Below, piece by piece: positions 23,357 through 33,088 of a DNA stretch of 64,000 bases; position 1 is the first letter of the stretch; each line of letters begins with the position of its first letter. Both the position numbers and the translations under genes were made by a program. This stretch comes from Alteribacter populi (GTDB lineage Bacteria; Bacillota; Bacilli; Bacillales; Salisediminibacteriaceae), in contig NZ_KZ293963.1 in assembly GCF_002352765.1 (NCBI RefSeq), forward strand, positions 186,001 to 250,000. The letters are read 5' to 3'. The notes below the pieces were generated by a model. That model was not told the origin of the DNA and did no database searches. It saw only the letters and a program-made list of their open reading frames with translations.

Positions 23357-25915
23357 GTGACAACGTTTATGTCTGCGAAGTCTATTGATGTGGAGGAACT
23401 TAACCGCGATATTGCAGAGTTCCCGCAGGTGTTTCCAATTACTCCGGAAATGAATAAAAAACAAAGCGGAGTATCGAGATTGGTAATGCTAGACCGCTAT
23501 ACGTTTAAAGACACTGAAAAGAAAACGCTAAAAGAAGGCGACTTTGTCGTTCTTACCGTCAAAGCCGACCCGAAATTTCCAGCAAGAGGTTACGGTTTCA
23601 TAATTAAAATTGACTGGGACCAAGGACAAGCTAAAATTGCCGTAGACGAAGAATTTCACGGAGTTCTTGACGATTCCGAGGAAAAAGAAACCGGAGTAGT
23701 AACGCGTTCTCTCGATACGATTGATAAGCCACTGGAAATCTATTACGAGCAAATCGCCAAACGAAATGCTAGAGGATTAGCCGAAGTTGAAGCTACCCCT
23801 GAAAAACAAGCAGAGAGCTTTGAAAAATTCTATCATGAACTCGTGAACATGAACTTTGTTCCTGCAGGTCGTGTATTATACGGTGCAGGAGCAGAAACCG
23901 ATGTCACGTATTTTAATTGTTATGTAATGCCATTTGTAGCAGACTCTCGTGAAGGGATCTCTGAACACCGTAAGCAGGTGATGGAAATTATGAGCCGCGG
24001 CGGTGGTGTTGGAACGAACGGCTCGACGCTTCGTCCGCGAAATACATTGGCCAGAGGCGTTAACGGAAAATCATCCGGTTCTGTTTCTTGGCTTGATGAT
24101 ATTGCAAAATTAACGCATTTAGTTGAGCAGGGCGGTTCCCGCAGAGGTGCTCAAATGATCATGCTCGCCGATTGGCATCCTGATATTTTAGAATTTATTA
24201 TTTCAAAAATGCAGAACCCGAGAATTCTTCGTTATTTACTTGAAAATACTAAAGACGATCAGATTCGCTCGCTTGTTAAAGACAAGTTGAATTTTACGCC
24301 GCTCACTGAACTTGAAGAAGCGATGTATCAAAGTATCGTCAATTATAAAGCAATTGAAGGTCATGGCGGATTTGAACCAAAGGTCATTGCTGAAGCGGAA
24401 GAAAAACTTCGCACTGGCGGGACGTATACTGTTAACAACCCTGAGTTTTTAACAGGCGCAAATATTTCTGTTTGCTTAACGAATGAGTTTATGGCTGCAG
24501 TTGAAAATGATGAAGAGTATGCGCTTCGTTTCCCAGATGTGGAGAACTATTCTTCAGATGAGATGGAAGCCTATAACCGTGAATGGCACGAATACGGTGA
24601 TGTTCGTGACTGGGAGTCGCTCGGATTTGGAATCCGAACGTACCGTGGTATTAAAGCGAGGGAGCTTTGGAATTTAATTAATGTTTGTGCAACGTACTCT
24701 GCTGAGCCGGGGATTTTCTTTATCGACAATGCGAATGAGAAAACAAATGCTGGTGCCTACGGCCAGAAAGTCGTTGCAACGAATCCGTGTGGTGAACAAC
24801 CTCTCGCACCTTACTCTGTCTGTAATTTAGCAGCTGTCAACTTAGCGGAGATGGCTGACAAGGAGACGAGGACGGTAAACTTTGAAAAACTTAAACAAAC
24901 GGTAGCCACGGGTGTTCGGATGCAAGACAACGTCATTGACGCAACACCTTACTTTTTAGAAGAAAACACTAAGCAAGCGAAAGGTGAACGACGCGTTGGA
25001 CTTGGTGTGATGGGTCTTCATGACTTGCTTATTCATACTGAAACAGTTTACGGATCAGAAGAAGGGAATAAGCTCGTAGATGAGATCTTTGAAGTGATCG
25101 CGACGACAGCATATCGAACGAGCATTGACTTGGCAAAAGAAAAAGGAAGTTTTCCTTTCTTAGTCGGTGGATCTGAAGCTGAAGCGAATCACCTTCGAGA
25201 AAAGTTTACACAGACTGGTTATATGCAAGGGATGCCAGAAGATATTCGTAAAGGTGTACGGAAGTATGGAATTCGTAACTCACACCTATTGACTGTTGCA
25301 CCTACGGGTAGCACAGGGACAATGGTAGGAGTTTCAACTGGACTTGAACCATATTTTTCTTTTTCCTATTTCCGCAGCGGTCGACTTGGTAAATTTATTG
25401 AGGTGAAAGCAGAAATCTTACAAGAATACTTAAATGCAAATCCAGATATTGATACAGACTTACCGAAATGGTTTGTCTCCAGCATGGAGCTATCACCTGA
25501 AGCTCATGCCGATGTTCAGTGTATCATCCAGCGTTGGGTTGACAGTTCACTCAGTAAAACAGTAAATGCACCGAGGGGCTATACAGTCGAGCAAGTTAAA
25601 GGTGTGTATGAACGCTTGTACAATGGTGGAGCAAAAGGTGGTACTGTATACGTTGACGGTAGCCGCGATTCTCAAGTACTCACATTAAAAGCAGAAGAAA
25701 ATGATATGAACGACACAATTGGTGATACTAAAACAACAGAACCAAAAAGCAAGGTCGTTCTTGTAGATACAATAAGTGAAATTCGTTCTACCTCTGTTAA
25801 CTATGGAAATGAGGTGGGCGACAAATGTCCAGTGTGCCGAAAGGGGACAGTTGAAGACATCGGAGGCTGTAATACGTGTACGAATTGTAATGCCCAACTA
25901 AAATGCGGGTTGTAG
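23357..25915 (+). CDS. nrdJ: Adenosylcobalamin-dependent (class II) ribonucleotide reductase
   Basis: 852 residues. Makes deoxyribonucleotides without oxygen, using B12. The active-site NPCGEQPLAPYSVCN segment lies at 476-490, the phosphate-binding APTGSTGTM at 648-656, and GGGVGTNGSTLRPR near 217. The C-terminal tail has a zinc-type Cys cluster (CPVCRKGTVEDIGGC, CTNC). GTG 23357 is chosen as start: AAAGGAG at 23341-23347 is 9 bases away and only 3 from ATG 23351. Absent from this position in B. subtilis, where only class I enzymes exist; inserted between lipM and mntR. Confidence 0.95.
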   Translation: MTTFMSAKSIDVEELNRDIAEFPQVFPITPEMNKKQSGVSRLVMLDRYTFKDTEKKTLKEGDFVVLTVKADPKFPARGYGFIIKIDWDQGQAKIAVDEEFHGVLDDSEEKETGVVTRSLDTIDKPLEIYYEQIAKRNARGLAEVEATPEKQAESFEKFYHELVNMNFVPAGRVLYGAGAETDVTYFNCYVMPFVADSREGISEHRKQVMEIMSRGGGVGTNGSTLRPRNTLARGVNGKSSGSVSWLDDIAKLTHLVEQGGSRRGAQMIMLADWHPDILEFIISKMQNPRILRYLLENTKDDQIRSLVKDKLNFTPLTELEEAMYQSIVNYKAIEGHGGFEPKVIAEAEEKLRTGGTYTVNNPEFLTGANISVCLTNEFMAAVENDEEYALRFPDVENYSSDEMEAYNREWHEYGDVRDWESLGFGIRTYRGIKARELWNLINVCATYSAEPGIFFIDNANEKTNAGAYGQKVVATNPCGEQPLAPYSVCNLAAVNLAEMADKETRTVNFEKLKQTVATGVRMQDNVIDATPYFLEENTKQAKGERRVGLGVMGLHDLLIHTETVYGSEEGNKLVDEIFEVIATTAYRTSIDLAKEKGSFPFLVGGSEAEANHLREKFTQTGYMQGMPEDIRKGVRKYGIRNSHLLTVAPTGSTGTMVGVSTGLEPYFSFSYFRSGRLGKFIEVKAEILQEYLNANPDIDTDLPKWFVSSMELSPEAHADVQCIIQRWVDSSLSKTVNAPRGYTVEQVKGVYERLYNGGAKGGTVYVDGSRDSQVLTLKAEENDMNDTIGDTKTTEPKSKVVLVDTISEIRSTSVNYGNEVGDKCPVCRKGTVEDIGGCNTCTNCNAQLKCGL

Positions 25916-25924
25916 CACCATAGG

Positions 25925-25956
25925 GAATGGTCAAAACGAGGCCATTCTCTTTTTCT
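25925..25956 (+). terminator. Terminator of nrdJ
   Basis: GAATGG (25925-25930) pairs with CCATTC (25942-25947), followed by TCTTTTTC. Confidence 0.7.
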
Positions 25957-26128
25957 TGGTTTATCAAGGATGTCCAAATAGGTTCGTTTGCTGGATAACC
26001 CTCTTCCTTGTAAGGTAGTGTGATGTTATGATTTATAGTATACTTATTATTAGAAAATGATTGTTTTTCCAAGTAAAGGATCGCAGACACAGCGATTTTT
26101 TCAAGCGGGGAAGTTTGGAGGGGACATT

Positions 26129-26560
26129 ATGCCAACACCGAGTATGGAAGACTACTTGGAACGAATTTACATACTAATTGAAGATAAAGGATACGCCAGA
26201 GTCTCGGATATCGCTGAATCGTTAGAGGTACACCCTTCCTCTGTCACAAAGATGGTCCAAAAACTCGATAAAAAAGAGTATTTAGTTTATGAGAAGTATC
26301 GTGGGCTCGTTTTAACACCGAAAGGGAAAAAGATTGGAAAGCGTCTCGTATACCGCCATGACCTGCTGGAAGAGTTCATGAGAATTATTGGTGTTGATGG
26401 AGAAACGATTTATCAAGATGTAGAAGGGATTGAACATCATCTTAGCTGGGATGCGATTGACCGCATCGGTGACTTGGTCCAGTTTTTTGAAGAAGATCCT
26501 AAGCGTGTAAATGAGTTACGGCTAGTACAAAAAAAGAGTGATGAAATGGAGCAATCATGA
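26129..26560 (+). CDS. mntR: Manganese-responsive repressor MntR
   Basis: A 143-residue DtxR-family regulator. All metal ligands known from B. subtilis MntR are present at identical positions: Asp8, Glu11, His77, Glu99, Glu102, His103. Winged helix at about 22-65. It represses manganese uptake genes when Mn(II) is sufficient. The ATG has GGAGGGG five bases upstream. Confidence 0.96.
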   Translation: MPTPSMEDYLERIYILIEDKGYARVSDIAESLEVHPSSVTKMVQKLDKKEYLVYEKYRGLVLTPKGKKIGKRLVYRHDLLEEFMRIIGVDGETIYQDVEGIEHHLSWDAIDRIGDLVQFFEEDPKRVNELRLVQKKSDEMEQS

Positions 26561-26682
26561 CAAGTCTGTTATGGTTGCTTTTTGCTTTTTTCCGATAGAC
26601 TCACAGGAAATGGACCATCAATCAAAAATCGAGCATTTTTTTGCAAGTTGACCGTTACAATGAAATAAAGGAGGAGAGGCCT

Positions 26683-27573
26683 GTGAAAGTGGATGGTGTG
26701 TTTGCTGGAGGCGGGGTAAAGGCACTGGCGTTCGTAGGAGCACTCAATATTACGGAAAAACGGGGTATCAAGTTTGAGCGTGTCGCTGGAACGAGTGCGG
26801 GGGCTATTGCCGCTGCCTTCATAAAAGCAGGTTATACAAGCGAGGAAATTTTTGAGTTGTTTGAGGAGATGGATTTGAGGCAACTACTGGACCCTCGGCG
26901 CTCGATTTTTCCATTTCCATTTTTGCGCTGGTTAACGATGTACCGGAAAATAGGGTTGTTTAAAGGGAATGAATTTGAACAGTGGTTAGTGAGTGTCTTA
27001 AAACGTAAAGGGGTCTCTACTTTTCAAGATTTACCGGAAGGATCATTAAAAATGGTGGCCTCTGATATTACAAATGGCAGGTTTTTAGTTCTTCCTGACG
27101 ACCTCCCACGTTATGGGCGGATTCCAGAGAAATTTTCGGTTGCTAAAGCAATACGAATGAGCTGTAGTATTCCATTCTTTTTTGAGCCTGTAAAAATCTA
27201 TGACGGTACCGGGAAACCATCCTACATTGTTGATGGAGGTGTACTTAGTAATTTTCCGATGTGGATTTTTAAAAAGCGAAACCAAAAACGACTTAAAAGA
27301 CCGGTTCTTGGGTTCCGTCTGAGCCCTTCCCTAGAAAATCTTCAGCCCAGGAAAATAAAAAATGCGATGCAATTTACGTATGCCATGGTAGAAACGATGC
27401 GGACAGCACACGATCAACGCTACATCGCAAAAGACATTGCAAAAGATATTGTGTTTATTCCTGTTCATGATGTCAAAACAACTGACTTTGCTTTAAGTGA
27501 CGAACAAAAAGAAGCACTCATTACCTTGGGAGAGGAGAGTACTTCCGAGTTTATGAAAACATGGTCCAATTAA
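26683..27573 (+). CDS. yqhO: Patatin-like phospholipase family protein YqhO
   Basis: A 296-residue patatin-fold serine lipase-like protein. Oxyanion loop FAGGGVKALAF at 7-17, nucleophile elbow GTSAG at 36-40 (Ser38), and catalytic DGG at 184-186 (Asp184). The complete Ser-Asp dyad predicts an acyl hydrolase; the substrate is unknown. GTG 26683 is chosen because AAAGGAGG is 7 bases before it. Confidence 0.9.
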   Translation: MKVDGVFAGGGVKALAFVGALNITEKRGIKFERVAGTSAGAIAAAFIKAGYTSEEIFELFEEMDLRQLLDPRRSIFPFPFLRWLTMYRKIGLFKGNEFEQWLVSVLKRKGVSTFQDLPEGSLKMVASDITNGRFLVLPDDLPRYGRIPEKFSVAKAIRMSCSIPFFFEPVKIYDGTGKPSYIVDGGVLSNFPMWIFKKRNQKRLKRPVLGFRLSPSLENLQPRKIKNAMQFTYAMVETMRTAHDQRYIAKDIAKDIVFIPVHDVKTTDFALSDEQKEALITLGEESTSEFMKTWSN

Positions 27574-27574
27574 T

Positions 27575-28369
27575 TTAGTTGGAATCGATTAATGTACCTT
27601 TACCTTCTTGCGAGTATATGTTGAACATTACAAGGAGCAGAGGAACAATGAGTGTGATCCATAATCCAATAGCAATTCCATTCCCAAAGAGAGGAAGGGG
27701 AGCAAAAACTTTAAGAAGGGCTATGCCTGAAAGGCCGATTAATGCAGCGATCAAGCGTCTGGAGAGTGATGATGGAATGTTCATTCGAACTTTGATAAAT
27801 TCGCATGAAACACCGGTACCTGCTCCCAAGAGATAACCAGCATGAAGTAAATAAGAGGTGTTTGGATATATGATGGCAGCCAAAAAGATTGGAAGTACGA
27901 TTGAAAAAAGCATTAAATATCGATCTGGCATAGACTCTATCCAATCGAAGCTTCGGTAAAAACCGTATACAATGAACCCTCCAATGACAATGGCACTAAC
28001 AATAGAGAAAACAGGCGTATTAGTAAACAGTAAGAAGGTAAGTGAAAAAGCAAATATAGGCGCTAATGTGGCAATGAGTTCCAATCGGCTGCGGGCTAAT
28101 GGAATGAAAAAAGCAAAAAATGTCATTACAGCCTGAATAGGTGGGTGTGTCAGAGGTACCAAGTTGTCTCCGATATAAACGACAGGTAAAAATAAGCGAA
28201 TAATGTGGGCGATAATAACGGAGAACGAGAGAAGAAAAAGCAATTGGAAGCCAATAGTCTTATTTATCGCCCAAAAAGTCAGACCAATTAAGACGAGGAA
28301 AACCATATTTAATTGTGTTAATGGTATCGAGTCAACCGTAAAGCTATACACTGATTCACTTAGGATCAT
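27575..28369 (-). CDS. PAP2-like integral membrane protein lacking catalytic motifs
   Basis: 264 residues with about eight hydrophobic helices. The C-terminal half (GAGTGVSCEFIKVRMNIP, IAALIGLSGIALLKVF, GIAIGLWITLIVPLLL) resembles Firmicutes PAP2-family phosphatases. However, where those have PSGH and SRxxxxxHxxxD, this protein has THPPIQA and LTFLLFTNTPVFS, so the acid-phosphatase residues appear lost. It may be a non-catalytic homologue or a lipid-binding protein. Convergent with yqhO, 1 base apart; no such gene is recalled at this site in B. subtilis. Confidence 0.55.
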   Translation of the reverse strand: MILSESVYSFTVDSIPLTQLNMVFLVLIGLTFWAINKTIGFQLLFLLSFSVIIAHIIRLFLPVVYIGDNLVPLTHPPIQAVMTFFAFFIPLARSRLELIATLAPIFAFSLTFLLFTNTPVFSIVSAIVIGGFIVYGFYRSFDWIESMPDRYLMLFSIVLPIFLAAIIYPNTSYLLHAGYLLGAGTGVSCEFIKVRMNIPSSLSRRLIAALIGLSGIALLKVFAPLPLFGNGIAIGLWITLIVPLLLVMFNIYSQEGKGTLIDSN

Positions 28370-28504
28370 ATTGTTCCTCTCCTCAAAAAAAGGTGTAAAA
28401 AAGCTTCATAAAAGTCAGTTTCTCAAAAAGGAGGGCCAAAAGAGCCGAGAAGATCGAGGACCGCAAGCTGCGAAGAGATTATCTTAAGAAAAAGAACCAA
28501 GCCA

Positions 28505-28903
28505 TCAAAATAATGCTCGGTTCTTTTTCTTACTCTTATTCTTCTTTCCCTCAATTACTCGAAGTTGAACGTCCGAATGTCGTTTAATTAGAGGACGGCT
28601 GTTCTTTCTTTTAGCTTGCTTCGCTTTTTTCTGATTTTTTGTTGAGAAAACATTTTTTTTCTGTCCTGCACTCGCCTTACGTGCGCTCGCTCCCTGACGT
28701 TGATATTGTTGGCCATAGCCAGAATTCATCATCCTAGGCATGATAAAGTTTTTAAAAAGTAGATAAAGTAAAGTGGCGACCCCTACCATCACTAGGATTC
28801 GTACAAAAAAGCCGCCAGGATCAGAAAATAAATTTACTCCAATACCAAGGAAAGCCAATGCGAATATAACGAGTAATAATGGATGAAAGGATTGGCGAAG
28901 CAT
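28505..28903 (-). CDS. yqhP: YqhP-like membrane protein (SA1362 family)
   Basis: 132 residues: two hydrophobic helices (about 9-25 and 32-53), then a very basic Lys/Arg-rich tail with KKNVFSTKNQKKAKQAKRKN and a C-terminal KKNKSKKKNR. Start ATG 28903 is set by GGAGGTGG five bases upstream; a longer ORF to 28999 has no such site. Matches the SA1362/YqhP family by size, topology and position before yqhQ. Unknown role; the tail could bind RNA or anionic lipid. Confidence 0.7.
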   Translation of the reverse strand: MLRQSFHPLLLVIFALAFLGIGVNLFSDPGGFFVRILVMVGVATLLYLLFKNFIMPRMMNSGYGQQYQRQGASARKASAGQKKNVFSTKNQKKAKQAKRKNSRPLIKRHSDVQLRVIEGKKNKSKKKNRALF

Positions 28904-29051
28904 AAATCCACCTCCACATGTTAATTGATTTTCTAAAAGAGTGGGAAATTTAGCGGTAAGAAAGATTCGTTTTTTCTTACCATCAAAGAATTCGAACAAA
29001 AATATCCTCTATTTAAATGGCTATTATCTTAAACTTTGTTGATTGTTATTA

Positions 29052-30002
29052 TCATACGATGCGATCTGCTAATTTATCCTCTGTAAAAGCTTCGTCACGT
29101 CTTCTCATTTCTTCAAAAGAAGCAATAGCGACTTCAACTTGGCCATTTTTAGGCTCTTTTGTCGTTAAAAGCTGGAGCCATAAACCAGGGTAGCCGAGCC
29201 ATTTTAATGATGGTTTGTTTCGTACTTTGTTTGTTAATTGTAATACTTCATATGAAGCACCCAAAACTACAGGGATTAAAGCTATTCGGTACGTAAGTCT
29301 TTCCCACAATGGTTCTGATGGGACTGCTAAATAGATAAAAACACCAACGATCACTGTAAATAAAATAAAGCTACTACCACATCGGTAATGTAGACGGGAC
29401 TGTGCTTGGACATTTTCCACTGTGAGTGACTTATTGTTTTCGTATGCATTGATGACCTTGTGTTCTGCCCCGTGGTACTGAAAGACCCGTTTTATCATAG
29501 GTGTCAAGCTAATCAAATAAATGTAGGTTAACAAGAAAACAAGTTTGATAAAGCCTTCAATTAAGTTCTGAGCTAAGTGTCCTGGAAAAAGAGGGCGGAA
29601 TAACTCAGCTAGTGTAGCAGGTAGGGCGGTAAATACTAACTTACCGAAAATAAACGATAAGACTCCGACAGCTGCGACTCCCAAGACCATTGTCATTTTT
29701 GAAGATTGTTCAACTGTTTCAATTTGATCGTCATCACTGGGGTCAACATCATATCGCTCAGTAGAAAAGTTAAGGTGTTTTGTTCCGTTCGCACTAGCTT
29801 CAATGATCGCAACAACCCCCCGAAGAAATGGGATCTTTTTAAGCTTTTCCAATGTGGGCCGCTTTTTTTTCTCAACTTCAAAAAAATCAAGATTATCATC
29901 TTTTCGGCGAATGGCTGTTACAGTAGTATGCTTTCCGCCGAACATAACTCCTTCCATGACGGCTTGTCCGCCATATGCAGGTTGACTTGTTTGTTTATTC
30001 AT
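29052..30002 (-). CDS. yqhQ: DUF1385 membrane protein YqhQ
   Basis: 316 residues. PAYGGQAVMEGVMFGG at the N-terminus, four or more membrane helices, YHGAEHKVINAYE at 176-188 and LHYRCGSSF near 204-212, all typical of DUF1385/YqhQ. A divergent paralogue of its core is fused to YqgV at 1772-2848. Biochemical role unknown. Upstream lies a dispersed repeat and the divergent yqhR gene. Confidence 0.92.
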   Translation of the reverse strand: MNKQTSQPAYGGQAVMEGVMFGGKHTTVTAIRRKDDNLDFFEVEKKKRPTLEKLKKIPFLRGVVAIIEASANGTKHLNFSTERYDVDPSDDDQIETVEQSSKMTMVLGVAAVGVLSFIFGKLVFTALPATLAELFRPLFPGHLAQNLIEGFIKLVFLLTYIYLISLTPMIKRVFQYHGAEHKVINAYENNKSLTVENVQAQSRLHYRCGSSFILFTVIVGVFIYLAVPSEPLWERLTYRIALIPVVLGASYEVLQLTNKVRNKPSLKWLGYPGLWLQLLTTKEPKNGQVEVAIASFEEMRRRDEAFTEDKLADRIV

Positions 30003-30352
30003 TGGTGTTCACCAGCCTATCTATTTCTTTTTCAATTTTAGGGTGTTTAAAAGTCCGGGAACCATAGCCAGCCGCAAAGACCTTCTTCTAAGATCCGCCA
30101 CGTCCTGTGGTGAACGCAGAAGTCACCTCTTCCTGAGGAAGCTCGTTGCATCGCTACTCCAGTCCTCACAGAACCGCTATACATTCTATTCTACATGATA
30201 ACCTAAAATACCTCCAACAAGTACATGATAAATCCTTTATACTATTCCCTCTTGGAATCAAATTAACACGGCTCGAATTATTGAAAAGACTAATAATATT
30301 TAAATACGTAAAACATAAAGAAGTGGACATAACTAAAAAAGAGGTGATGACG
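30003..30352. other. Divergent intergenic region yqhQ/yqhR with a repeat
   Basis: 350 bases. About 30045-30175 is a dispersed-repeat-like block (CCGCAAAGACCTTC, ATCCGCCACGTCCTGTGG, GAACGCAGAAGT, TCCTGAGGAAGC), with the character of multicopy repeats in halophilic/alkaliphilic Bacillaceae. The rest is AT-rich and presumably holds both promoters. Confidence 0.45.
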
Positions 30353-30856
30353 TTGAAAGAAGCAGAAAAGGAACAATCAAAATCGGAGCAATCAATGTCT
30401 TTTAGCAGTTCTGTAGCTGCAACTGGATTTTTTGGTGGCCTCTTTTGGAGTTTTATTGGGTATTTGACGTTTGTTTTTAATTTTTCCCGCATTGGTCCTG
30501 CCCTCGTGTTAATGCCCTGGGCTCTTCCGGATTGGAAAAATGGTTGGTTAGGCCAGGTTGTTGGTATTCTGGCGATCGGTGTTTTATCAATCGGGATAGC
30601 ATTTCTTTACCGCTTGATTTTTGTGAAGATAAATAAGCTTTGGCCAGGAGTTGTTTTTGGTTTTTTATTATGGACATTAGTGTTTGGATTGTTTAATCCG
30701 ATGTTTCCAGGGTTAAAGCCTTTACAACAAATGGATATTAATACAAAGGTGACGACGCTTTGTTTATACATACTATATGGAGCGTTTATTGGTTATTCTG
30801 TTTCTTATGAATACCATGAGCGGACCACACACGAAGGTGAATCTATTCAAAGATGA
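30353..30856 (+). CDS. yqhR: YqhR family membrane protein
   Basis: 167 residues, four predicted helices, with the family-like segments ATGFFGGLFWSFIGYL, ALPDWKNGWLGQVVGI and WTLVFGLFNPMFPG. TTG 30353 is chosen as start (GAGGTG six bases upstream); ATG 30347 would overlap that site. Precedes aroQ as in B. subtilis. Function unknown. Confidence 0.8.
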   Translation: MKEAEKEQSKSEQSMSFSSSVAATGFFGGLFWSFIGYLTFVFNFSRIGPALVLMPWALPDWKNGWLGQVVGILAIGVLSIGIAFLYRLIFVKINKLWPGVVFGFLLWTLVFGLFNPMFPGLKPLQQMDINTKVTTLCLYILYGAFIGYSVSYEYHERTTHEGESIQR

Positions 30857-30953
30857 AAACGTATGGTAGAATGTTCCGTGGAGCATTCTATTTTTCTTGT
30901 CTCCAAGAAGAATCCTGTGAGTCACCTGGATGTAAGAGGATGTGAGAAAATCC

Positions 30954-31391
30954 ATGAAGATTCTCGTTTTAAATGGACCTAATTTAAATCAACTCGGCAA
31001 GCGAGAGCCAACGGTTTATGGTTCCGGCATACTTAAACAGTTAGAAAACGAGCTTATTGAATACGGAAATGAATATCAAATTTCCATTACAACAGAGCAG
31101 TCTAACTATGAAGGCCAGCTAATTGATTGGTTGCACGAATCAGAAACGAAGTTTGACGCTATTGTCATGAATCCCGGGGCATTTACACATTACAGCATTG
31201 CAATTCGGGACGCAATTGCTTCGATATCATTGCCGGTTATAGAAGTCCATATTTCAAATGTTCATGCTAGAGAAAACTTTCGACAAGTTTCAGTTACAGC
31301 GCCCGTATGTGTAGGGCAAGTTAGTGGCTTTCATTTTGAAGGGTACAAAATGGCAATTGATTATTTTCGAAGGGGGAAACATCATGTCTAG
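30954..31391 (+). CDS. aroQ: 3-Dehydroquinate dehydratase, type II
   Basis: 145 residues. ILVLNGPNLNQLGKREP at 3-19, catalytic Tyr in TVYGSG near 22, NPGAFTHYS near 74, EVHISNVHARENFR near 98-111, all hallmarks of type II dehydroquinases in the shikimate pathway. ATG 30954 matches the usual family start; a GTG at 30942 would add four residues. Overlaps yqhT by 8 bases. Confidence 0.95.
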   Translation: MKILVLNGPNLNQLGKREPTVYGSGILKQLENELIEYGNEYQISITTEQSNYEGQLIDWLHESETKFDAIVMNPGAFTHYSIAIRDAIASISLPVIEVHISNVHARENFRQVSVTAPVCVGQVSGFHFEGYKMAIDYFRRGKHHV

Positions 31392-32451
31392 AATTGAAAA
31401 ACTTAGAGCAAAACTTTCAGAAGAGCAGGTAGATGGATTGTTGATTACAAGTGCAAGCAATCGTCGTTATATGACGAATTTTAGTGGTACAGCCGGGGTT
31501 GCACTTATTTCTGAGAAGGAAGCTAAGTTCATTACCGACTTTCGTTATGTGGAGCAGGCAAATGAGCAAGCCCATGGGTACCAAGTGGTCCAGCATACAG
31601 CTCCTATTCATGAGGAAGTAGCAAAACAGGCGAAAGCTATGGGCATTGAGAAACTAGGCTTTGAAAAAGATCATGTTACATATGGTACATATGATACATT
31701 TAAGAACACGATTGATGGAGAACTCGTTCCGGTGAGTGGATTAATAGAACAATTACGGATGATAAAAGATGAAGGTGAACTACAAACGATTCGTGAAGCC
31801 GTAGATAATGCAGATGCCGCTTTTTCTCACATACAAAGCTTTATCCGACCAGGTGTTAAAGAGATTGACGTTTCTAATGAACTGGAGTTCTTTATGCGAA
31901 AGCGCGGGGCTGTTTCATCTTCATTTGATATTATTGTGGCATCAGGCGTTCGTTCAGCGCTTCCTCATGGAGTGGCAAGTGACAAGGTTATTGAACGTGG
32001 GGAACTAGTTACGCTGGATTTTGGTGCATATTATAAGGGGTATTGTTCAGATATTACACGTACAGTGGCTGTTGGAGAGCCGTCAGAAGAGCTAAAGAAA
32101 ATTTACAGCACTGTCCTTGAAGCACAGAAAAAAGGAATGGACGGGATCAAAGCTGGTATTACTGGAAAACAAGCTGATGCTTTAACTCGAGATTATATTA
32201 AAGAACAAGGCTACGGTGAGTATTTTGGCCATTCAACAGGGCATGGAATGGGGTTAGAAGTTCATGAAGGCCCGGGACTTTCCTTTAAATCTGACACGGT
32301 GCTAGAGCCTGGCATGGTAGTAACGGTAGAGCCTGGTATTTATATTGCAGGTGTCGGCGGTACACGTATTGAAGATGATACGATTGTAACAGCTGATGGC
32401 AACGAGTGTTTATCAAAGTCCACGAAAGAACTGATTATTTTAGGGGAATAA
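31384..32451 (+). CDS. yqhT: M24-family Xaa-Pro aminopeptidase YqhT
   Basis: 355 residues. Creatinase-like N-terminal domain and pita-bread peptidase domain with the metal ligands visible in LDFGAYYKGYCSDITRT (two Asp), GHGMGLEVHEGP (His), TVEPGIYI (Glu) and GTRIEDD (Glu). Cleaves N-terminal residues before proline. AAGGGGG precedes the ATG at 31384. It sits directly upstream of efp, whose product helps ribosomes through polyproline; the pairing is conserved in Bacilli. Confidence 0.93.
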   Translation: MSRIEKLRAKLSEEQVDGLLITSASNRRYMTNFSGTAGVALISEKEAKFITDFRYVEQANEQAHGYQVVQHTAPIHEEVAKQAKAMGIEKLGFEKDHVTYGTYDTFKNTIDGELVPVSGLIEQLRMIKDEGELQTIREAVDNADAAFSHIQSFIRPGVKEIDVSNELEFFMRKRGAVSSSFDIIVASGVRSALPHGVASDKVIERGELVTLDFGAYYKGYCSDITRTVAVGEPSEELKKIYSTVLEAQKKGMDGIKAGITGKQADALTRDYIKEQGYGEYFGHSTGHGMGLEVHEGPGLSFKSDTVLEPGMVVTVEPGIYIAGVGGTRIEDDTIVTADGNECLSKSTKELIILGE

Positions 32452-32480
32452 ATTCCCTAAACATACAGGAGGGTTATACG

Positions 32481-33038
32481 ATGATTTCAGTAAACGATTT
32501 TAAAACCGGATTAACAATCGAAGTAGATGGTGGGATCTGGCAAGTTATGGATTTCCAACATGTAAAGCCAGGTAAAGGAGCAGCTTTTGTTCGCTCCAAA
32601 CTTCGTAACCTTCGAAATGGTAATGTACAAGAGAGAACTTTCCGTGCAGGGGAAAAGGTAAGCAAAGCTCATATGGAAAACCGCAAAATGCAGTATTTGT
32701 ATGCGAGCGGAGATACCCATACATTTATGGACAACCAGTCCTACGAGCAATTGGAACTTCCAACTGAGCAAATTAAAGATCAATTAAATTACTTAAAAGA
32801 GAACATGGAAGTTCAAGTGTTAACTTACCATAGTGAAACAATCGGTGTTGATGTGCCGTTAAGCGTGGAGCTAGAGGTAACGGAAACAGAGCCAGGAATT
32901 AAAGGAGATACGGCTTCAGGCGGAACGAAACCAGCCACACTTGAAACTGGTTTGACAGTTCAAGTGCCATTTTTCATCAACCAGGGTGATGTGTTAATCA
33001 TCGACACGCGTAAAGGTGAATACGTTTCAAGAGCATAG
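32481..33038 (+). CDS. efp: Translation elongation factor P
   Basis: 185 residues. KOW-like N-domain with the tip residue Lys32 in VKPGKGAAFVRSKLRN, followed by two OB domains ending TRKGEYVSRA. Relieves stalling at consecutive prolines. In B. subtilis the tip lysine is 5-aminopentanolylated. AGGAGGG precedes ATG 32481. Confidence 0.97.
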   Translation: MISVNDFKTGLTIEVDGGIWQVMDFQHVKPGKGAAFVRSKLRNLRNGNVQERTFRAGEKVSKAHMENRKMQYLYASGDTHTFMDNQSYEQLELPTEQIKDQLNYLKENMEVQVLTYHSETIGVDVPLSVELEVTETEPGIKGDTASGGTKPATLETGLTVQVPFFINQGDVLIIDTRKGEYVSRA

Positions 33039-33056
33039 TTTGCCAAATACCATATT

Positions 33057-33088
33057 AACCGTTCATTTATTAAATGAGCGGTTTTTTT
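33057..33088 (+). terminator. Terminator of yqhT-efp
   Basis: AACCGTTCATTTA pairs with TAAATGAGCGGTT (one G-T), followed by seven T. Confidence 0.88.

Noticed and set aside
30146..30352. N-terminal extension of yqhR back to 30146
   Set aside because: The extra 69 codons run through repeat and AT-rich promoter-like DNA; GAGGTG before 30353 marks the start.
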